Source: Tritrichomonas foetus
Lineage: Eukaryota > Parabasalia > Tritrichomonadida > Tritrichomonadidae
Length of the DNA: 45,926 nucleotides
Direction: 5' to 3'
Assembly: GCA_001839685.1 (NCBI GenBank)
Contig: MLAK01000928.1
Location: 1 to 45,926, forward strand
Each line of letters opens with the position of its first letter. The stretch's first letter is position 1. The notes beneath the pieces were generated by a model. The model ran no database searches and was not told the DNA's origin. It was given only the letters and a program-made list of their open reading frames with translations. The translations under genes were made by a program, and so were the position numbers. This document shows, in pieces, positions 9,869-20,038 of the stretch.

Positions 9869-10282
9869 GCATACTAAAAAGACAGTTTTCTGTAAACTGA
9901 TCCATTTTGTCTTTAATCGCTTACTATTGTTTTTTTGTTTTGTTTTATATGCATTTTTCTCTTCTCCGCATTTTTATTTATTTTTATTTTTTCGATATGA
10001 TTTTTCATATCACAAATATATTTTTCAACGAATGCCATAACTTCGCTAAAGGATTTTGCATCTATTTAGGACTTATGTGAATCAATCATTAGTTCAGAAT
10101 CAATCAGATAATATTTTATCAAAATTATATTCATCTTAATTATAATTTGCAATAATAAGTTTATAAACAGTATTATATATATACTTATATTTTTATATTT
10201 AAATAAATAAAAAATCAGTAAAAAGTGAGTAATTCATCCTTCAAGTCATGACGACCGTTTTTAATATTTTTACATTGAGATA
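9869..10282. other. Intergenic region, eS27 to coiled-coil gene
   Basis: About 410 bases of T-rich then A+T-rich sequence: the eS27 3' flank and the promoter of the next gene. TCA-containing sites occur at about 10230-10250 but lie 30-50 bases from the ATG. No RNA gene or repeat is recognisable. Confidence 0.4.
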
Positions 10283-11401
10283 ATGTCGACTTCTTTTCAT
10301 CTCTCGACAATCAACGACTTATCTGACGAATCAGAAAATGAAGAAGTTCCGGACCAAGACATTATTGAACTTCAGAATCAAATTCATGAAGCCGAAATCA
10401 GCCTAGAATCAATTCTTTCACAAATGGACGAAACCAAAGAAAAACATGAAAGTGAATTAAATGAAATCGCTCAATCTATTGAAGATGCTAAAAAATTCAG
10501 TGAAGATGCGCTTCAACAACAACAAGAAGAACAACAAGAAGAATTGAAACAAATGCAACAAGCTTATGAAGATGAGAAAAACATGTTTGAGCATAGCCTT
10601 CAACAAAGCATTCAAGAAAATCAACTTTTTGCGCAAAGATCGAATGATATCATATTTTTAAGTGATCAAGCAAAAATTGCAGAATTAGAAAGAAAAGTTG
10701 AACAAGAACATGCTAAAAATCAAGAAATTAATGCTGCTGCTGAATTATCACAACTCCAACAGACACTTGCAAGAAGATCACAAACGTTGTCTTTACAACA
10801 ACGTTTCCAATCGCTTGAAAGAGAAATTTCTAATCTTCAGGGAAATCGTCGTGAACTTGCTTCTGATGTTCGCCTCAAAGTGTCTGAAATCACAACTAAA
10901 ATTCATGCGAAGCAAGTTGAACATCAAACTTTAATGAGAAGACTTGATGAGGATTTGAGAGAACGTGAGAAGGAATATAATTTACATGTGGAAACTGTTC
11001 GAAGGCAACTCGAAAAAGAGAAACAAGCCATTGAAGCAGAAATTGACTCAACAAACATTCGCTATCAGAATTTGCAGAAATACTATCAAGCAATGTCAAA
11101 ACGTGGAAGTCAACAAGTTTCAAGAGTGACACGAGACATCGAGAAAATGAAAAGAGAACTAGAAAACATTTCGAGAAAAGAAGAGTCTGCAGAAATTGAA
11201 AGAAAAGAGCTTCTCAAAATGCAGCACCTTGAAAAGGAAGTTCAAGGAAACAGAGATAGAGTGGCACATCTCGAAAATGAACTCAATCAAACGCGAACAA
11301 CATTTAATGCAGCTTACTCTCATTTAATGTCGGCATCACAGAGACCACCCACAATAGCAACTTCAACATTCACAAGGAAATCAAAGAACTCAATTTTTTA
11401 A
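10283..11401 (+). CDS. Long coiled-coil protein of unknown function
   Basis: A 372-residue protein that I do not recognise. After an acidic N-terminus (residues 1-27, SDESENEEVPDQD), almost everything to about residue 340 is charged heptad-type coiled coil. It includes a Gln/Glu-rich patch (residues about 78-95) and two long blocks around 135-230 and 235-340. The short Ser/Thr-rich basic tail (STFTRKSKNSIF) is not helical. Filament, basal-body or cytoskeletal coiled-coil proteins of trichomonads have this look, but nothing diagnostic is present. The start is the first ATG of the frame. The stop is TAAT. It converges with the TKL-kinase gene on the other strand, 215 bp away. Confidence 0.8.
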   Translation: MSTSFHLSTINDLSDESENEEVPDQDIIELQNQIHEAEISLESILSQMDETKEKHESELNEIAQSIEDAKKFSEDALQQQQEEQQEELKQMQQAYEDEKNMFEHSLQQSIQENQLFAQRSNDIIFLSDQAKIAELERKVEQEHAKNQEINAAAELSQLQQTLARRSQTLSLQQRFQSLEREISNLQGNRRELASDVRLKVSEITTKIHAKQVEHQTLMRRLDEDLREREKEYNLHVETVRRQLEKEKQAIEAEIDSTNIRYQNLQKYYQAMSKRGSQQVSRVTRDIEKMKRELENISRKEESAEIERKELLKMQHLEKEVQGNRDRVAHLENELNQTRTTFNAAYSHLMSASQRPPTIATSTFTRKSKNSIF

Positions 11402-11616
11402 TTCATTATAGATCTATTCCTAATTTTTCGTTATAAAAAACAGATAAAAATTCGAATATTAACATTTTCTTTCTTAATTATATCTTAACATTAATTATTT
11501 ATCTTAATGCTAACATTAACTATTCATATGTTATTTATATATTTTTTCCTTTTAAAATAAAAGAAATAATAAAATCACATCAAATAAAGTCAATACATAA
11601 AAAGTAACAAACAAGT

Positions 11617-14600
11617 TTATTGAATATAAGCTTTGAGCCGATTAATGTTTGAAGGCGATACAGTATTTATCTTTTCAGCAATCTTCAGCAGCAGCCGAGC
11701 AAAATCTCGTACACTTGGTGATTCATCTTGTTCAATATTTTGAAAGAATATGTTTACCACTTCATTGTGATTGCTTATTTGATCAGAAAACATATTCAAT
11801 GCAAATTTAGCTGCATCTTGCGAAAACTGGCTTTCAATGTGAATGAACCTTGCAGCTTTCAGAGCGAGCAGGTCCAAATCAAACCCTTCTATTCCATATT
11901 TTGAAAGGACACACAAACAAAGAAATGATGGAAGAGCGGAATAATCATTTCCATGCTTTAAAATGTGAAAAAGTAATGATACACATTTTCGAAATTCGGG
12001 AAAGAATGACTCACTTGAAAATGCGAAAATTAAAGACATCATTGCAACCTGAATTTCTTCACTTTTATCACAATCTATATCTGTTTCAATATTACTGTTG
12101 ACATTTTCTGAGTGTAGTTGACCGATCTTCAAAAATACATGGGAAATGGTTTCACAGAGTTTGGAGTTATTTATATAATCAATATTTAATTGACCATTTC
12201 TATAAATGTTACAGAGTTTTTCTATAATCTCCACATTTTCTGTTAATAAAAGATAAGGCGTAATTTCATAAAACTCGAATAACGTTATCATTCCATAGTT
12301 TCCAATTTCTTGAGTTTCCAAAAAAATTTGGTATAATGATGAAAGTAACTTTAAATTCTGATTCTTGATCGGTAGCCTATTTGCAGTTTCATTTGCATAA
12401 CGCTTTTCTGATTTACAAAATTGAATTAAAGTATTCAAAGCATTCTCTGATTTTTCTGCTGCAAGACATAATGCATTAATGAGTTGTGGATAATTAGTTG
12501 GTAATTTCTCTTTAAAATAAAGAAACAAAGGCGCAAAGCAGTCAAAATTTCTGACAGAATTCATCCAAATTTGGGCAGAAAATGAATTCAATACGGTGTC
12601 AAACTTGAAACATTCTTCAATACAAAGTGACAATTGAGGGAGACATGAAACATGGACAATATTCATCAAAGTGGTCAATCTTTCGATAACTTGATTATCA
12701 ATGGTATTGATCTGTTGAAGAAGTTTCTGTAAATTCGATAATAAAAGTTGAAGCATATAAATGGGAAGTTTCCTAATTGCGAAATTCAAATAACCATGAA
12801 TGAATTCTAAATTTGCACAATTTTTATGTTTAGAAATATCTATAATGATTTCCAAAGCTTTAATTCTTATCGTTTGTTGGGGATGCCTTGAGAATGAAAG
12901 AAGAGTTTGAACAACATTTGGCTGAAAAAGTGGAGAAAATTGTTGATAATGCAAATTAGACATAATTATATTAATTATTGCATCTTCAGGCGATTGTAAA
13001 ATCTTGACAATAAAATCAGTTTCAATATGATCAATTGCACCTGGACGATAAAGCATTTCAAAGAAGATTTGAAGTAATCTTGTTTGAAATTTAGAAGGTG
13101 CGTTATTATAAACTTCAATGTACATTGGAATAACTTTTCCCCAATCAACATCTTTCGTTCTAATTGCTGAACGCAACTGAATGACACTGTTATTGAAATG
13201 CTCAAAATGACCAGCATTAACAGCTTCTTTAATTCGACTTACAGCGCGTGTTGCATTATCACTGACCCAAATAAAACGATGATCACTTAAGTTTCGAAAA
13301 GATGTATGTAGTTTCAAGTTTAATGGGGAAGAACTTGAATAACTATGATTTTTACGTGTAAGGCCTGCTTCTTTCATAAAGGTTGATTGCTCACTGCCTG
13401 GAATTTGATATGCAGGATCACTTAAACAAGTGACAATTTGATGAAAAGTTGGACGGTTTGACGGTTGAGCTTCCCAGCAATTTTCAATCAAACTTTTTAA
13501 TGATTCTGGCGTATCTTCAGGTATTGGTGGTCTTAAATTATATTCTACAATTTGGACAGTTAAATCAGCAGTAACTTCATTATTATATGGGGCACAACCT
13601 GTCAGAAGTTCCCACAAAAGTATTCCAAAAGAATAAACATCAACTTTTTCATCATAAAAAGGAGTTGATAGAAGAACTTCTGGTGCCATCCAAAGTGTAG
13701 TACCAATTAGGCCTGTCATTGGAGCAGACGATTTAATTTTACTTAAGCCAAAATCTCCAATTTTTGCACGCTTTTTAGAATCAAGTAAAACATTCAAACT
13801 TTTTAAATCACGATGAATGATTCCACGACTATGTAAATACTCCATACCGCGAGCAACATCAAGAGCTATTAAAGTTCTTTCAGTTGGTGTCAATTCTTTT
13901 CCTTTCTGTTTGAGGAAATCATATAAAGATCCATTCGACATATATTCAGTAACAATACAAAAAGGAGAATCTGCAGTATATCCACGAAATTTAACTAACA
14001 TTGGATGTGATAAAACTGCCATTGTAAAAATTTCCTTTCGAAACATGTCTAAGTCCGAAGATGACAAAATTCGAGTGTGTAGAACTTTGATTGCAACATC
14101 TTCACCAGTGGATTTGATTTTACCCTGAAATACTCGACCAGATTGACCAGATCCAATCATTTTTCCAAATTCTAAGTCATCAAACTGTAACACAAAATTC
14201 AAAGAAGGTGGAAGCTCAGGAACCGTTATAATTTCATTATCTTCATCTTCTAAAGATATTCCAAGGTCTGTTAACGAAGCAGTTCGGTTTTCTAAATGTT
14301 TTAATACATCTGGCCTATTTTTAACATCTTTTCTTCTTTTTAGCTGCTTGATGATAATCGAGACTCTTTTTGTATCAACCTCATTTTGGGACATCAAATC
14401 TTCTTCCGAAATGACTAAAAAAGTTGATGCTTCTGATAATCCAAGCGCGTCGAAATGCTTGCGAGCTTCTTTGCGCATGCTCACAAATTCGTTATAAATG
14501 TTCCTCATTGAGGTGGTCAAAGCGAATTGGGCGCAGGTATCGCGACAACAATGCGTATGAATTTGCTGAAATTGCTCGAGAACTGAAACAATTCCATGAA

Positions 14601-14847
14601 AGTGCCCTCTAATTGTCATATTAAGGCGTTTCGGGGCGTCAAAATGATTCGATTGAAGGAGGGTATTGATGCTTTTGAGATTAGTAAGAAATGTGTTGAT
14701 TTTTGAACAGTGGATATATGGCGGAGGATTTGATCGAATAACAGCTGATATTCTAGCGCATATCAACTCAATCCCTTCTCCAAACGTGTCGTGGGATAGG
14801 ATATTGTGATTCATGAATGAACTTTTTGAATTGACTTTGGTATTCAT
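11617..14847 (-). CDS. TKL-family protein kinase with N-terminal helical region and C-terminal helical repeats
   Basis: About 1076 residues. The frame is open to 14862, but that codon is TTG; the first ATG is at 14847 (MNTKV), so I start there. Residue numbers here count from the upstream codon. Residues 1-220 are helical with no named domain. Residues about 231-480 are a full kinase domain: glycine loop IGSGQSGRVF, VAIK lysine at 259, HRDLKSLN at 350, DFG at 370, and GTTLWMAPE in the activation segment. The HRDLKSLN form and overall sequence place it in the TKL group, which is expanded in trichomonads. Residues about 540-1081 look like ARM/HEAT-type helical repeats, probably a protein-binding scaffold. 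All catalytic motifs are intact, so it should be active. The stop reads TAAA. Confidence 0.9.
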   Translation of the reverse strand: MNTKVNSKSSFMNHNILSHDTFGEGIELICARISAVIRSNPPPYIHCSKINTFLTNLKSINTLLQSNHFDAPKRLNMTIRGHFHGIVSVLEQFQQIHTHCCRDTCAQFALTTSMRNIYNEFVSMRKEARKHFDALGLSEASTFLVISEEDLMSQNEVDTKRVSIIIKQLKRRKDVKNRPDVLKHLENRTASLTDLGISLEDEDNEIITVPELPPSLNFVLQFDDLEFGKMIGSGQSGRVFQGKIKSTGEDVAIKVLHTRILSSSDLDMFRKEIFTMAVLSHPMLVKFRGYTADSPFCIVTEYMSNGSLYDFLKQKGKELTPTERTLIALDVARGMEYLHSRGIIHRDLKSLNVLLDSKKRAKIGDFGLSKIKSSAPMTGLIGTTLWMAPEVLLSTPFYDEKVDVYSFGILLWELLTGCAPYNNEVTADLTVQIVEYNLRPPIPEDTPESLKSLIENCWEAQPSNRPTFHQIVTCLSDPAYQIPGSEQSTFMKEAGLTRKNHSYSSSSPLNLKLHTSFRNLSDHRFIWVSDNATRAVSRIKEAVNAGHFEHFNNSVIQLRSAIRTKDVDWGKVIPMYIEVYNNAPSKFQTRLLQIFFEMLYRPGAIDHIETDFIVKILQSPEDAIINIIMSNLHYQQFSPLFQPNVVQTLLSFSRHPQQTIRIKALEIIIDISKHKNCANLEFIHGYLNFAIRKLPIYMLQLLLSNLQKLLQQINTIDNQVIERLTTLMNIVHVSCLPQLSLCIEECFKFDTVLNSFSAQIWMNSVRNFDCFAPLFLYFKEKLPTNYPQLINALCLAAEKSENALNTLIQFCKSEKRYANETANRLPIKNQNLKLLSSLYQIFLETQEIGNYGMITLFEFYEITPYLLLTENVEIIEKLCNIYRNGQLNIDYINNSKLCETISHVFLKIGQLHSENVNSNIETDIDCDKSEEIQVAMMSLIFAFSSESFFPEFRKCVSLLFHILKHGNDYSALPSFLCLCVLSKYGIEGFDLDLLALKAARFIHIESQFSQDAAKFALNMFSDQISNHNEVVNIFFQNIEQDESPSVRDFARLLLKIAEKINTVSPSNINRLKAYIQ

Positions 14848-15347
14848 TGTAATTTGATACAAATTTGACCACTTACATTTTCAAATGCATCACATTCATT
14901 CAATTCTTTGAAAATAAATTGAATGATTTAACTTATGGTGTTCATTTCCTCCACAATTGGGATTGACCAATTGTGAATCACGAAAAGATTTCAATAATCG
15001 ATGTAAAGAATTTTAATCAATTTACAAAGTTTTGAATGATATTGTCGATCCAAACGATTTAATCATTTTATACATTCCAATCGGTTTTTATCCAGTTTTT
15101 TTTTTACACCTAAATAACAAAGTTACCTCAAAATGAAACCAATAAATCCATAATTTCTAAGATTAGCGCCAAAGTCCAAAATATGAAATTTCTCATTAAA
15201 TCAATTTTGTTAATATTTAATTTGATTATTCCAGAATTTTTATAAAGGTCAATAAAATGAAATATTATTTCAATAGTTTACTACTTTAGTATATATAATC
15301 ACGATTTAATCATTTCATTAATATCAAAAATAATGAAAAATATTCAA
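14848..15347. other. Intergenic region between TKL kinase and PDI-like gene
   Basis: About 500 bp lie upstream of the kinase gene and downstream of the PDI-like gene. The sequence is A+T-rich with a T9 run near 15100. A TCAAA initiator-like site sits within 15 bases of the kinase ATG. I see no gene, RNA or repeat. Confidence 0.4.
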
Positions 15348-16055
15348 TTATAATTCATCATTTCCCTTATTTGAATCAATGAAGTCCAGTAGGGCGTTTG
15401 TTTCAACAGTTTTGGTAAAAGGGACCTTTTTCCCATCATCAACATAAAGGATGCAATGATCGGCACCCTGACAGATGTTTTCTGATTCTTTTGGATAGAA
15501 AGGCTGGCTTAGCGCCAAAATTGGGATGTCTGTCTGATTTTCACACGCGCGAATTTGAGGATGATCATAATTCATTGATTTGTGGTTATCGACGATGACT
15601 AGAGCAGGACCTTCGCTTAGTGCCTGATTCAGTTCTTCCGGCGTGACAAAAATGAGGCAGTTTTGGGGGATGAGCGGCTGAATTGATGTTTTTTCTGCGA
15701 CGAATTTTTGGATTGGCTCGAATGTTTTGGCGCCTTTGTATTGAACGCCTTTCTTTTTTCCGGGTGCGAAATGTTGGATCGAAGGGGTTGAAGTTCCTTC
15801 TAAATTATAACAAATGCTGCTCCAGCGATCGCAATTTATGGTTGCCATGACTATTTCTGTGACTGGATGATAAATTCGAACAACTTCGTTCCATTCTGGC
15901 GCCATTTTGATGCAGTGTCTGCAGCCTTCTGAATAGAAATGAATAAAAACGTGTTTCGATTTACCGATAATATCGTCTAAGTTATCTTTCGTAATTTCGA
16001 CTGAGTATGGATGACCTTGCGCTGATAAAAAGACAAAAAATAGAGAAAATATCAT
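15348..16055 (-). CDS. Secreted/ER thioredoxin-like protein (PDI family) with C-terminal NDEL
   Basis: A 235-residue protein. Residues 1-13 are a short hydrophobic signal peptide (MIFSLFFVFLSAQG). Residues about 16-115 are a thioredoxin fold with the redox motif C45-R-H-C48 in FYSEGCRHCIKMAPEW and a cis-proline-type segment (TSTPSIQHF). Residues about 128-228 resemble a second thioredoxin-like domain without CxxC. The last four residues are NDEL, a plausible KDEL-type ER retention signal. This supports a PDI-like oxidoreductase of the ER lumen that forms or isomerises disulfides. Standard PDI uses CGHC, and CRHC would shift the redox potential. The ATG at 16055 is the only start that preserves the signal peptide. 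The stop is TAAT. Single-domain PDIs of other protists are the main alternative. Confidence 0.82.
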   Translation of the reverse strand: MIFSLFFVFLSAQGHPYSVEITKDNLDDIIGKSKHVFIHFYSEGCRHCIKMAPEWNEVVRIYHPVTEIVMATINCDRWSSICYNLEGTSTPSIQHFAPGKKKGVQYKGAKTFEPIQKFVAEKTSIQPLIPQNCLIFVTPEELNQALSEGPALVIVDNHKSMNYDHPQIRACENQTDIPILALSQPFYPKESENICQGADHCILYVDDGKKVPFTKTVETNALLDFIDSNKGNDEL

Positions 16056-16218
16056 TCCAAAAAAAAAATCAATTAATCGGTTGACACATTTTATCTATTA
16101 ACTATATATTTGGCCGCATTCTCTCACAATTTGTGAAAAATTGAACTAACATATTCAATTTCTCTGAAAAGCACATCATTCATACACTTTTGAATTCCTT
16201 GATAAATGAACAAAATTT

Positions 16219-19218
16219 TTAATGCAGAAGTGCCATCTGGTGATAGTTCTGCATTCGAAGTGATCGTTGGATGTCTATTCTAAGATCGGGAATTCCAATA
16301 CTAGATAAAACTAATTGGTCATTTAGTTTTGGAAGACGATCAATTACATTTGGATCACATGAATTTACCATTAAATGATATCGAAGCCTCGAAAACTTTG
16401 CATCATCAATATCACATATAATTTTGATGCGTTGTTTAGTATCCACGAATGTTTCATCAGGAATAATTGACAAAAAGAATGACATTTGTGGAGTAAGAAT
16501 TTTACTTCCTTCTCGTTCAGCTTCAATGTTAACAACCAAAAGACAATTTGATTCATTACAAATTCCATCGTCTTGTATTTCATCAATTCGAATGACACTT
16601 TCATTAATTTCATTAATTTTTGTATCATCAGACACTATTTTTTCTATTCGTCCATATCTCATTAATGATATTCTTGGATTTGTTATATTTATTTCATTAT
16701 TTTGGATGATGTCTGAAATTGTTGATGATTCATTTTCTATCGCAAAAATTATATTATCAACAATGAAAGAATCTGAACTTGTATAAATTACAACAGTTTT
16801 CTTAGAATCAGAATTAATTTCACTATCAGGAATATCAGGAACAAACTTGACATATAATTTTTCGTTTGGTGCATATTTATCTGAGGTTGCACAAAATGGT
16901 TGTCGATATTCTTCTTTTCCAATGGAATCACGGTAAGAACCTGGTCCATTTTCAAAGAATAATAAAAGTGAATTACATGATTTATCATAATCCACACCAA
17001 CTAATGGTGCAACAAATTCTTTAAGTTGTTGAACACTAAATTCAGATGGATATTTTACATTACAGATTGGATCAAATGGTAAAGAATCCATATATAAAGA
17101 TGCTCTTACGGTATAAAATCTAGATTTCAAAAATGTTGTAAATAAACCATCATTTTCTGAATAATATGAAATTTCATCACCACCAATATCATTAAATGGT
17201 GGCTGATCAACAGCTTGAAAAATTAAAGTTGATCCATTTGTGAAATTCACAAGTGTATAAAATGGTTTATTAATTTCAGCCATTGGTAAATCGTTACTAT
17301 GAACAAGTGGTGATTTATGAAACACTGTATACTTTTGATTAAATGGAAGTTTGGTATCTGTTGAAATTTGAACAAATAAATCTACAGGTTTAGAAGTAAG
17401 TGGAATTCCACTTAAACCAATTAAAGTTAATTTTGAAGTTTTCGAGTTAAAGAATTTCAGAATCGTAAATATATTGTTGTCTTCAGAGAAAAGTTCACCA
17501 CCTGTTTCCAAGAACAGGTGTCTGCCTCTGCAATACGGAGTAGCTTTAATTGAACCTTTTCGAAGAACATTTTCAGGTGAACCATCATATCTACAAGTCC
17601 AAAGTCTGAATTTGGTCTTTAACTCAAAAAGACTCTGTATTTTACTATATAGAGACTCAGTAGTTTCATTACTTCCAACATCAATTGAAATTTCTTTATC
17701 AGGATGTCTAAAATCATTCTTATATTCTTTAGTATTCGAGTTAATACATTCCAATGTGATAATTGGTACTTCAATTAAATCAAGTTCAGTTTTTTCGGCA
17801 ATATCTCGAATATTTTCAGGAATGTCTTCATTAGTAACAGGGGCAAAATCAATTTGTTCTGTATCTTCACGTGCATAGATTAAAAGATAACAATCACTAA
17901 ATTGTGATAAAGCACGATCAACCGGGCATTTTTCAACACGTTCATCATTAAATGAAAACCATTCATTTTCGATAGTTGGTCTTAAAAGTGCTTTATAGTG
18001 ACCACCTTCAGCTGATGAACCAAGATGAACAAGGACACCATGAAGAATATATTTAACAGTTGAGTTTTGAAAGGGAATTTCTATTATTTCTTGATAAGTG
18101 ATGGGCTTATTAATTTTGACAACTTCACCAACTTCAGAGATGTTATATCTTAACAGATGCAAAAATAGAACACGAGGAAGAGAAACGAACTGTTCGTTCA
18201 GAAAACATGCTTTTTCACCAACATTTGGAATATCCCGATTGATCACATCTGGTGCTAAATAGTTAGTTATCATACTTTGAATATCAGTGGAATTTATAAT
18301 ACATAATTGAAGTAAAAACATCTCATTTATTTGCCCAATTACTTCATGATAGTTGAAATCTGGGTTATGTATGATTTTTTGACTTTGAATTCGGAATAAA
18401 TCAATAACTTGGTTACTTTGTTCGGTTCCACGAATCTTCCCTAAAATGTTATCAAGCAGGAGCGTCCAAAATTCTTGTAAATCTTCTTGCTGATAAGCAT
18501 TTTGTTGAGTCCAACCAAAAGAGGTTCGAAGTGGAGTAGTATTACATAATGTTGGTGATGTTTGAAGCGTATAAAACAATATTTGAAGATTCAACATTAC
18601 GTTAATTCTGACATCAACTTCTAGATGTGAATTTGACGCATAAATAATTTTTCTGAATGATGGAATGTTGTAGATTGCTTGAAGAAGGCTGTTCATGTAG
18701 CAAATGCTGCTATCATTTCTGAGGCCAACAAAACCAGTTTCTTGCTTCGAATTATACTCAAAGTATCGACGAGGAATTGCCATTCTTGATGCTTGTGCTT
18801 TGATTATTGGATTTACAACTGGTGATGCGTTTTTCTCTTTTGGCTGATATGAAAAATAAAGTGATAAATAATCATGCGTAAAATAGTCTTCTAATTCATT
18901 ACATTTAATTGGGATTTTGAATGGCTTTGGTGTATTTTTGGTGAAATTTGAAATAATTGCTTTTTGAGCTTTCTTTTTTTGATATCCTTCTTTGAAAATT
19001 CGAATAGTAACAAGTCCGTAATCAGTTACGTGCGAAGTACACGTAACATTTACCATGAAGTCGCTCGAGGATTTAAGTGAAAGTTTGAACTTGAGATAAA
19101 ACGTTCGATCTTTTATTGTGAAGTCTTTAGTTTGTATTATTTGCTTTTGAACGATCTCATCACGTGAAAATCGAAATTCTCTGAAATTATATTCCGTGGC
19201 TGCAGGTTCATCAGCCAT
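16219..19218 (-). CDS. USP7-like deubiquitinase (MATH domain + C19 peptidase + UBL-like tail)
   Basis: A 999-residue ubiquitin-specific protease of peptidase family C19. Residues about 10-130 resemble a MATH/TRAF domain. Residues about 162-450 are the catalytic domain: Cys box GLRNDSSICYMNSLLQ with C173, His box GGHYKALLR with H407, and WFSFNDERV supplying D425. The tail (about 485-999) is beta-rich and ubiquitin-like in appearance, as in the HUBL repeats of USP7. The order MATH, USP, tail is that of USP7, which removes ubiquitin from nuclear substrates in animals and plants. The Cys box is unusual in having SSI where GxT is typical, but the nucleophile and N168 are kept, so activity is likely. 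The gene is divergent from thioredoxin, 163 bp away. The stop reads TAAA. Confidence 0.9.
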   Translation of the reverse strand: MADEPAATEYNFREFRFSRDEIVQKQIIQTKDFTIKDRTFYLKFKLSLKSSSDFMVNVTCTSHVTDYGLVTIRIFKEGYQKKKAQKAIISNFTKNTPKPFKIPIKCNELEDYFTHDYLSLYFSYQPKEKNASPVVNPIIKAQASRMAIPRRYFEYNSKQETGFVGLRNDSSICYMNSLLQAIYNIPSFRKIIYASNSHLEVDVRINVMLNLQILFYTLQTSPTLCNTTPLRTSFGWTQQNAYQQEDLQEFWTLLLDNILGKIRGTEQSNQVIDLFRIQSQKIIHNPDFNYHEVIGQINEMFLLQLCIINSTDIQSMITNYLAPDVINRDIPNVGEKACFLNEQFVSLPRVLFLHLLRYNISEVGEVVKINKPITYQEIIEIPFQNSTVKYILHGVLVHLGSSAEGGHYKALLRPTIENEWFSFNDERVEKCPVDRALSQFSDCYLLIYAREDTEQIDFAPVTNEDIPENIRDIAEKTELDLIEVPIITLECINSNTKEYKNDFRHPDKEISIDVGSNETTESLYSKIQSLFELKTKFRLWTCRYDGSPENVLRKGSIKATPYCRGRHLFLETGGELFSEDNNIFTILKFFNSKTSKLTLIGLSGIPLTSKPVDLFVQISTDTKLPFNQKYTVFHKSPLVHSNDLPMAEINKPFYTLVNFTNGSTLIFQAVDQPPFNDIGGDEISYYSENDGLFTTFLKSRFYTVRASLYMDSLPFDPICNVKYPSEFSVQQLKEFVAPLVGVDYDKSCNSLLLFFENGPGSYRDSIGKEEYRQPFCATSDKYAPNEKLYVKFVPDIPDSEINSDSKKTVVIYTSSDSFIVDNIIFAIENESSTISDIIQNNEINITNPRISLMRYGRIEKIVSDDTKINEINESVIRIDEIQDDGICNESNCLLVVNIEAEREGSKILTPQMSFFLSIIPDETFVDTKQRIKIICDIDDAKFSRLRYHLMVNSCDPNVIDRLPKLNDQLVLSSIGIPDLRIDIQRSLRMQNYHQMALLH

Positions 19219-19372
19219 TTTTGGATTGTAGGAAATGGCAAAATATAATCTGGCATAGCTATCTGATATGTTAAGTGAAAAAAATCACGATGAATGATAT
19301 CATATGACATGTCATGACAAACATATTAAACAGAGTTTCTCAAAAACGAACTGTTACTTTAGAAAGTAAGCA

Positions 19373-19377
19373 TCATT
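19373..19377 (+). promoter_or_regulatory. Initiator (Inr) of thioredoxin gene
   Basis: TCATT matches TCA(+1)Y(T/A). The predicted start is the A at 19375, seven bases before the ATG at 19382. Confidence 0.65.
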
Positions 19378-19381
19378 TTTA

Positions 19382-19747
19382 ATGGCTGCAAAAACCGAAA
19401 GCGAAAATATATCAAACTTCAAAGGAACCCTCGATGACTTCAAAGGACAAGTTGCTGAATTTAATGGACTAGTTGTCGCCAATTTCTGGGCTCAATGGTG
19501 CGCCCCATGCCGTCGTTTGGCTGGTATGCTTCCCCAGATGGCGTCTGAAAACCCGAAAGTCAAATTTATTAAAATAGATGTCGATGAGAATCCAGAATTA
19601 GCAGAACATTACGAAATTACAGGTATTCCGAACGTTCGACTTTTTAAGCGCGTTGACGAAAAAGGTGACCCTTCTCAAGTTGCAGAAATTCAAGGACTTG
19701 ATAACCCAGCTCTTCGTGAAGCCATCAATCTCCATTCCAAGGCATAA
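19382..19747 (+). CDS. Thioredoxin
   Basis: A 121-residue single-domain thioredoxin. It has the classical active site WCAPC (C40 and C43), the following RRLAGMLPQMA helix, the KIDVDENPELAEHYEI segment and the cis-proline motif GIPNVRLFK. It has no signal peptide, so a cytosolic or organelle-matrix location is expected. A hydrogenosomal form would need an N-terminal targeting peptide, and the short MAAKTESENISNF start is not a clear one. Thioredoxin reduces disulfides in peroxiredoxins and other proteins, important in trichomonads, which lack glutathione systems. The start is fixed by the close initiator. The stop reads TAAA. Confidence 0.93.
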   Translation: MAAKTESENISNFKGTLDDFKGQVAEFNGLVVANFWAQWCAPCRRLAGMLPQMASENPKVKFIKIDVDENPELAEHYEITGIPNVRLFKRVDEKGDPSQVAEIQGLDNPALREAINLHSKA

Positions 19748-20038
19748 ATTATTGTATTTTTGAAATTCGATTTCTTTCCATCAAAAACTATTAGAAACAT
19801 TAAAATATTACTTTTACGGATAATCCTTTTTACCAGGAAAGAAAAAAACAAAACAAAACAAAACATTATTTTTGATTAAAAAAATAAAAAAAAATATTTT
19901 TTGTCGGACTTTTAGAACATTATATTTCATGGCTTATATGATATATTATAATAGTATATTATTTGTGCTTGATGGATCACTCACAGGTTGATGTAAGTTG
20001 GAATTCATTTCATGCTTTTTCTCCCCATTACAATATTT

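Noticed and set aside
14848..14862. Extension of the TKL kinase by five codons to TTG
   Set aside because: Nuclear genes start at ATG; the first ATG in the frame is at 14847. The same reasoning moves the starts of the maspardin-like protein (23488 to 23476) and the small acidic protein (20919 to 20898).
17474..17878. A 134-codon plus-strand frame opposite the USP gene
   Set aside because: Antisense shadow; the minus-strand protein is an unambiguous peptidase C19.
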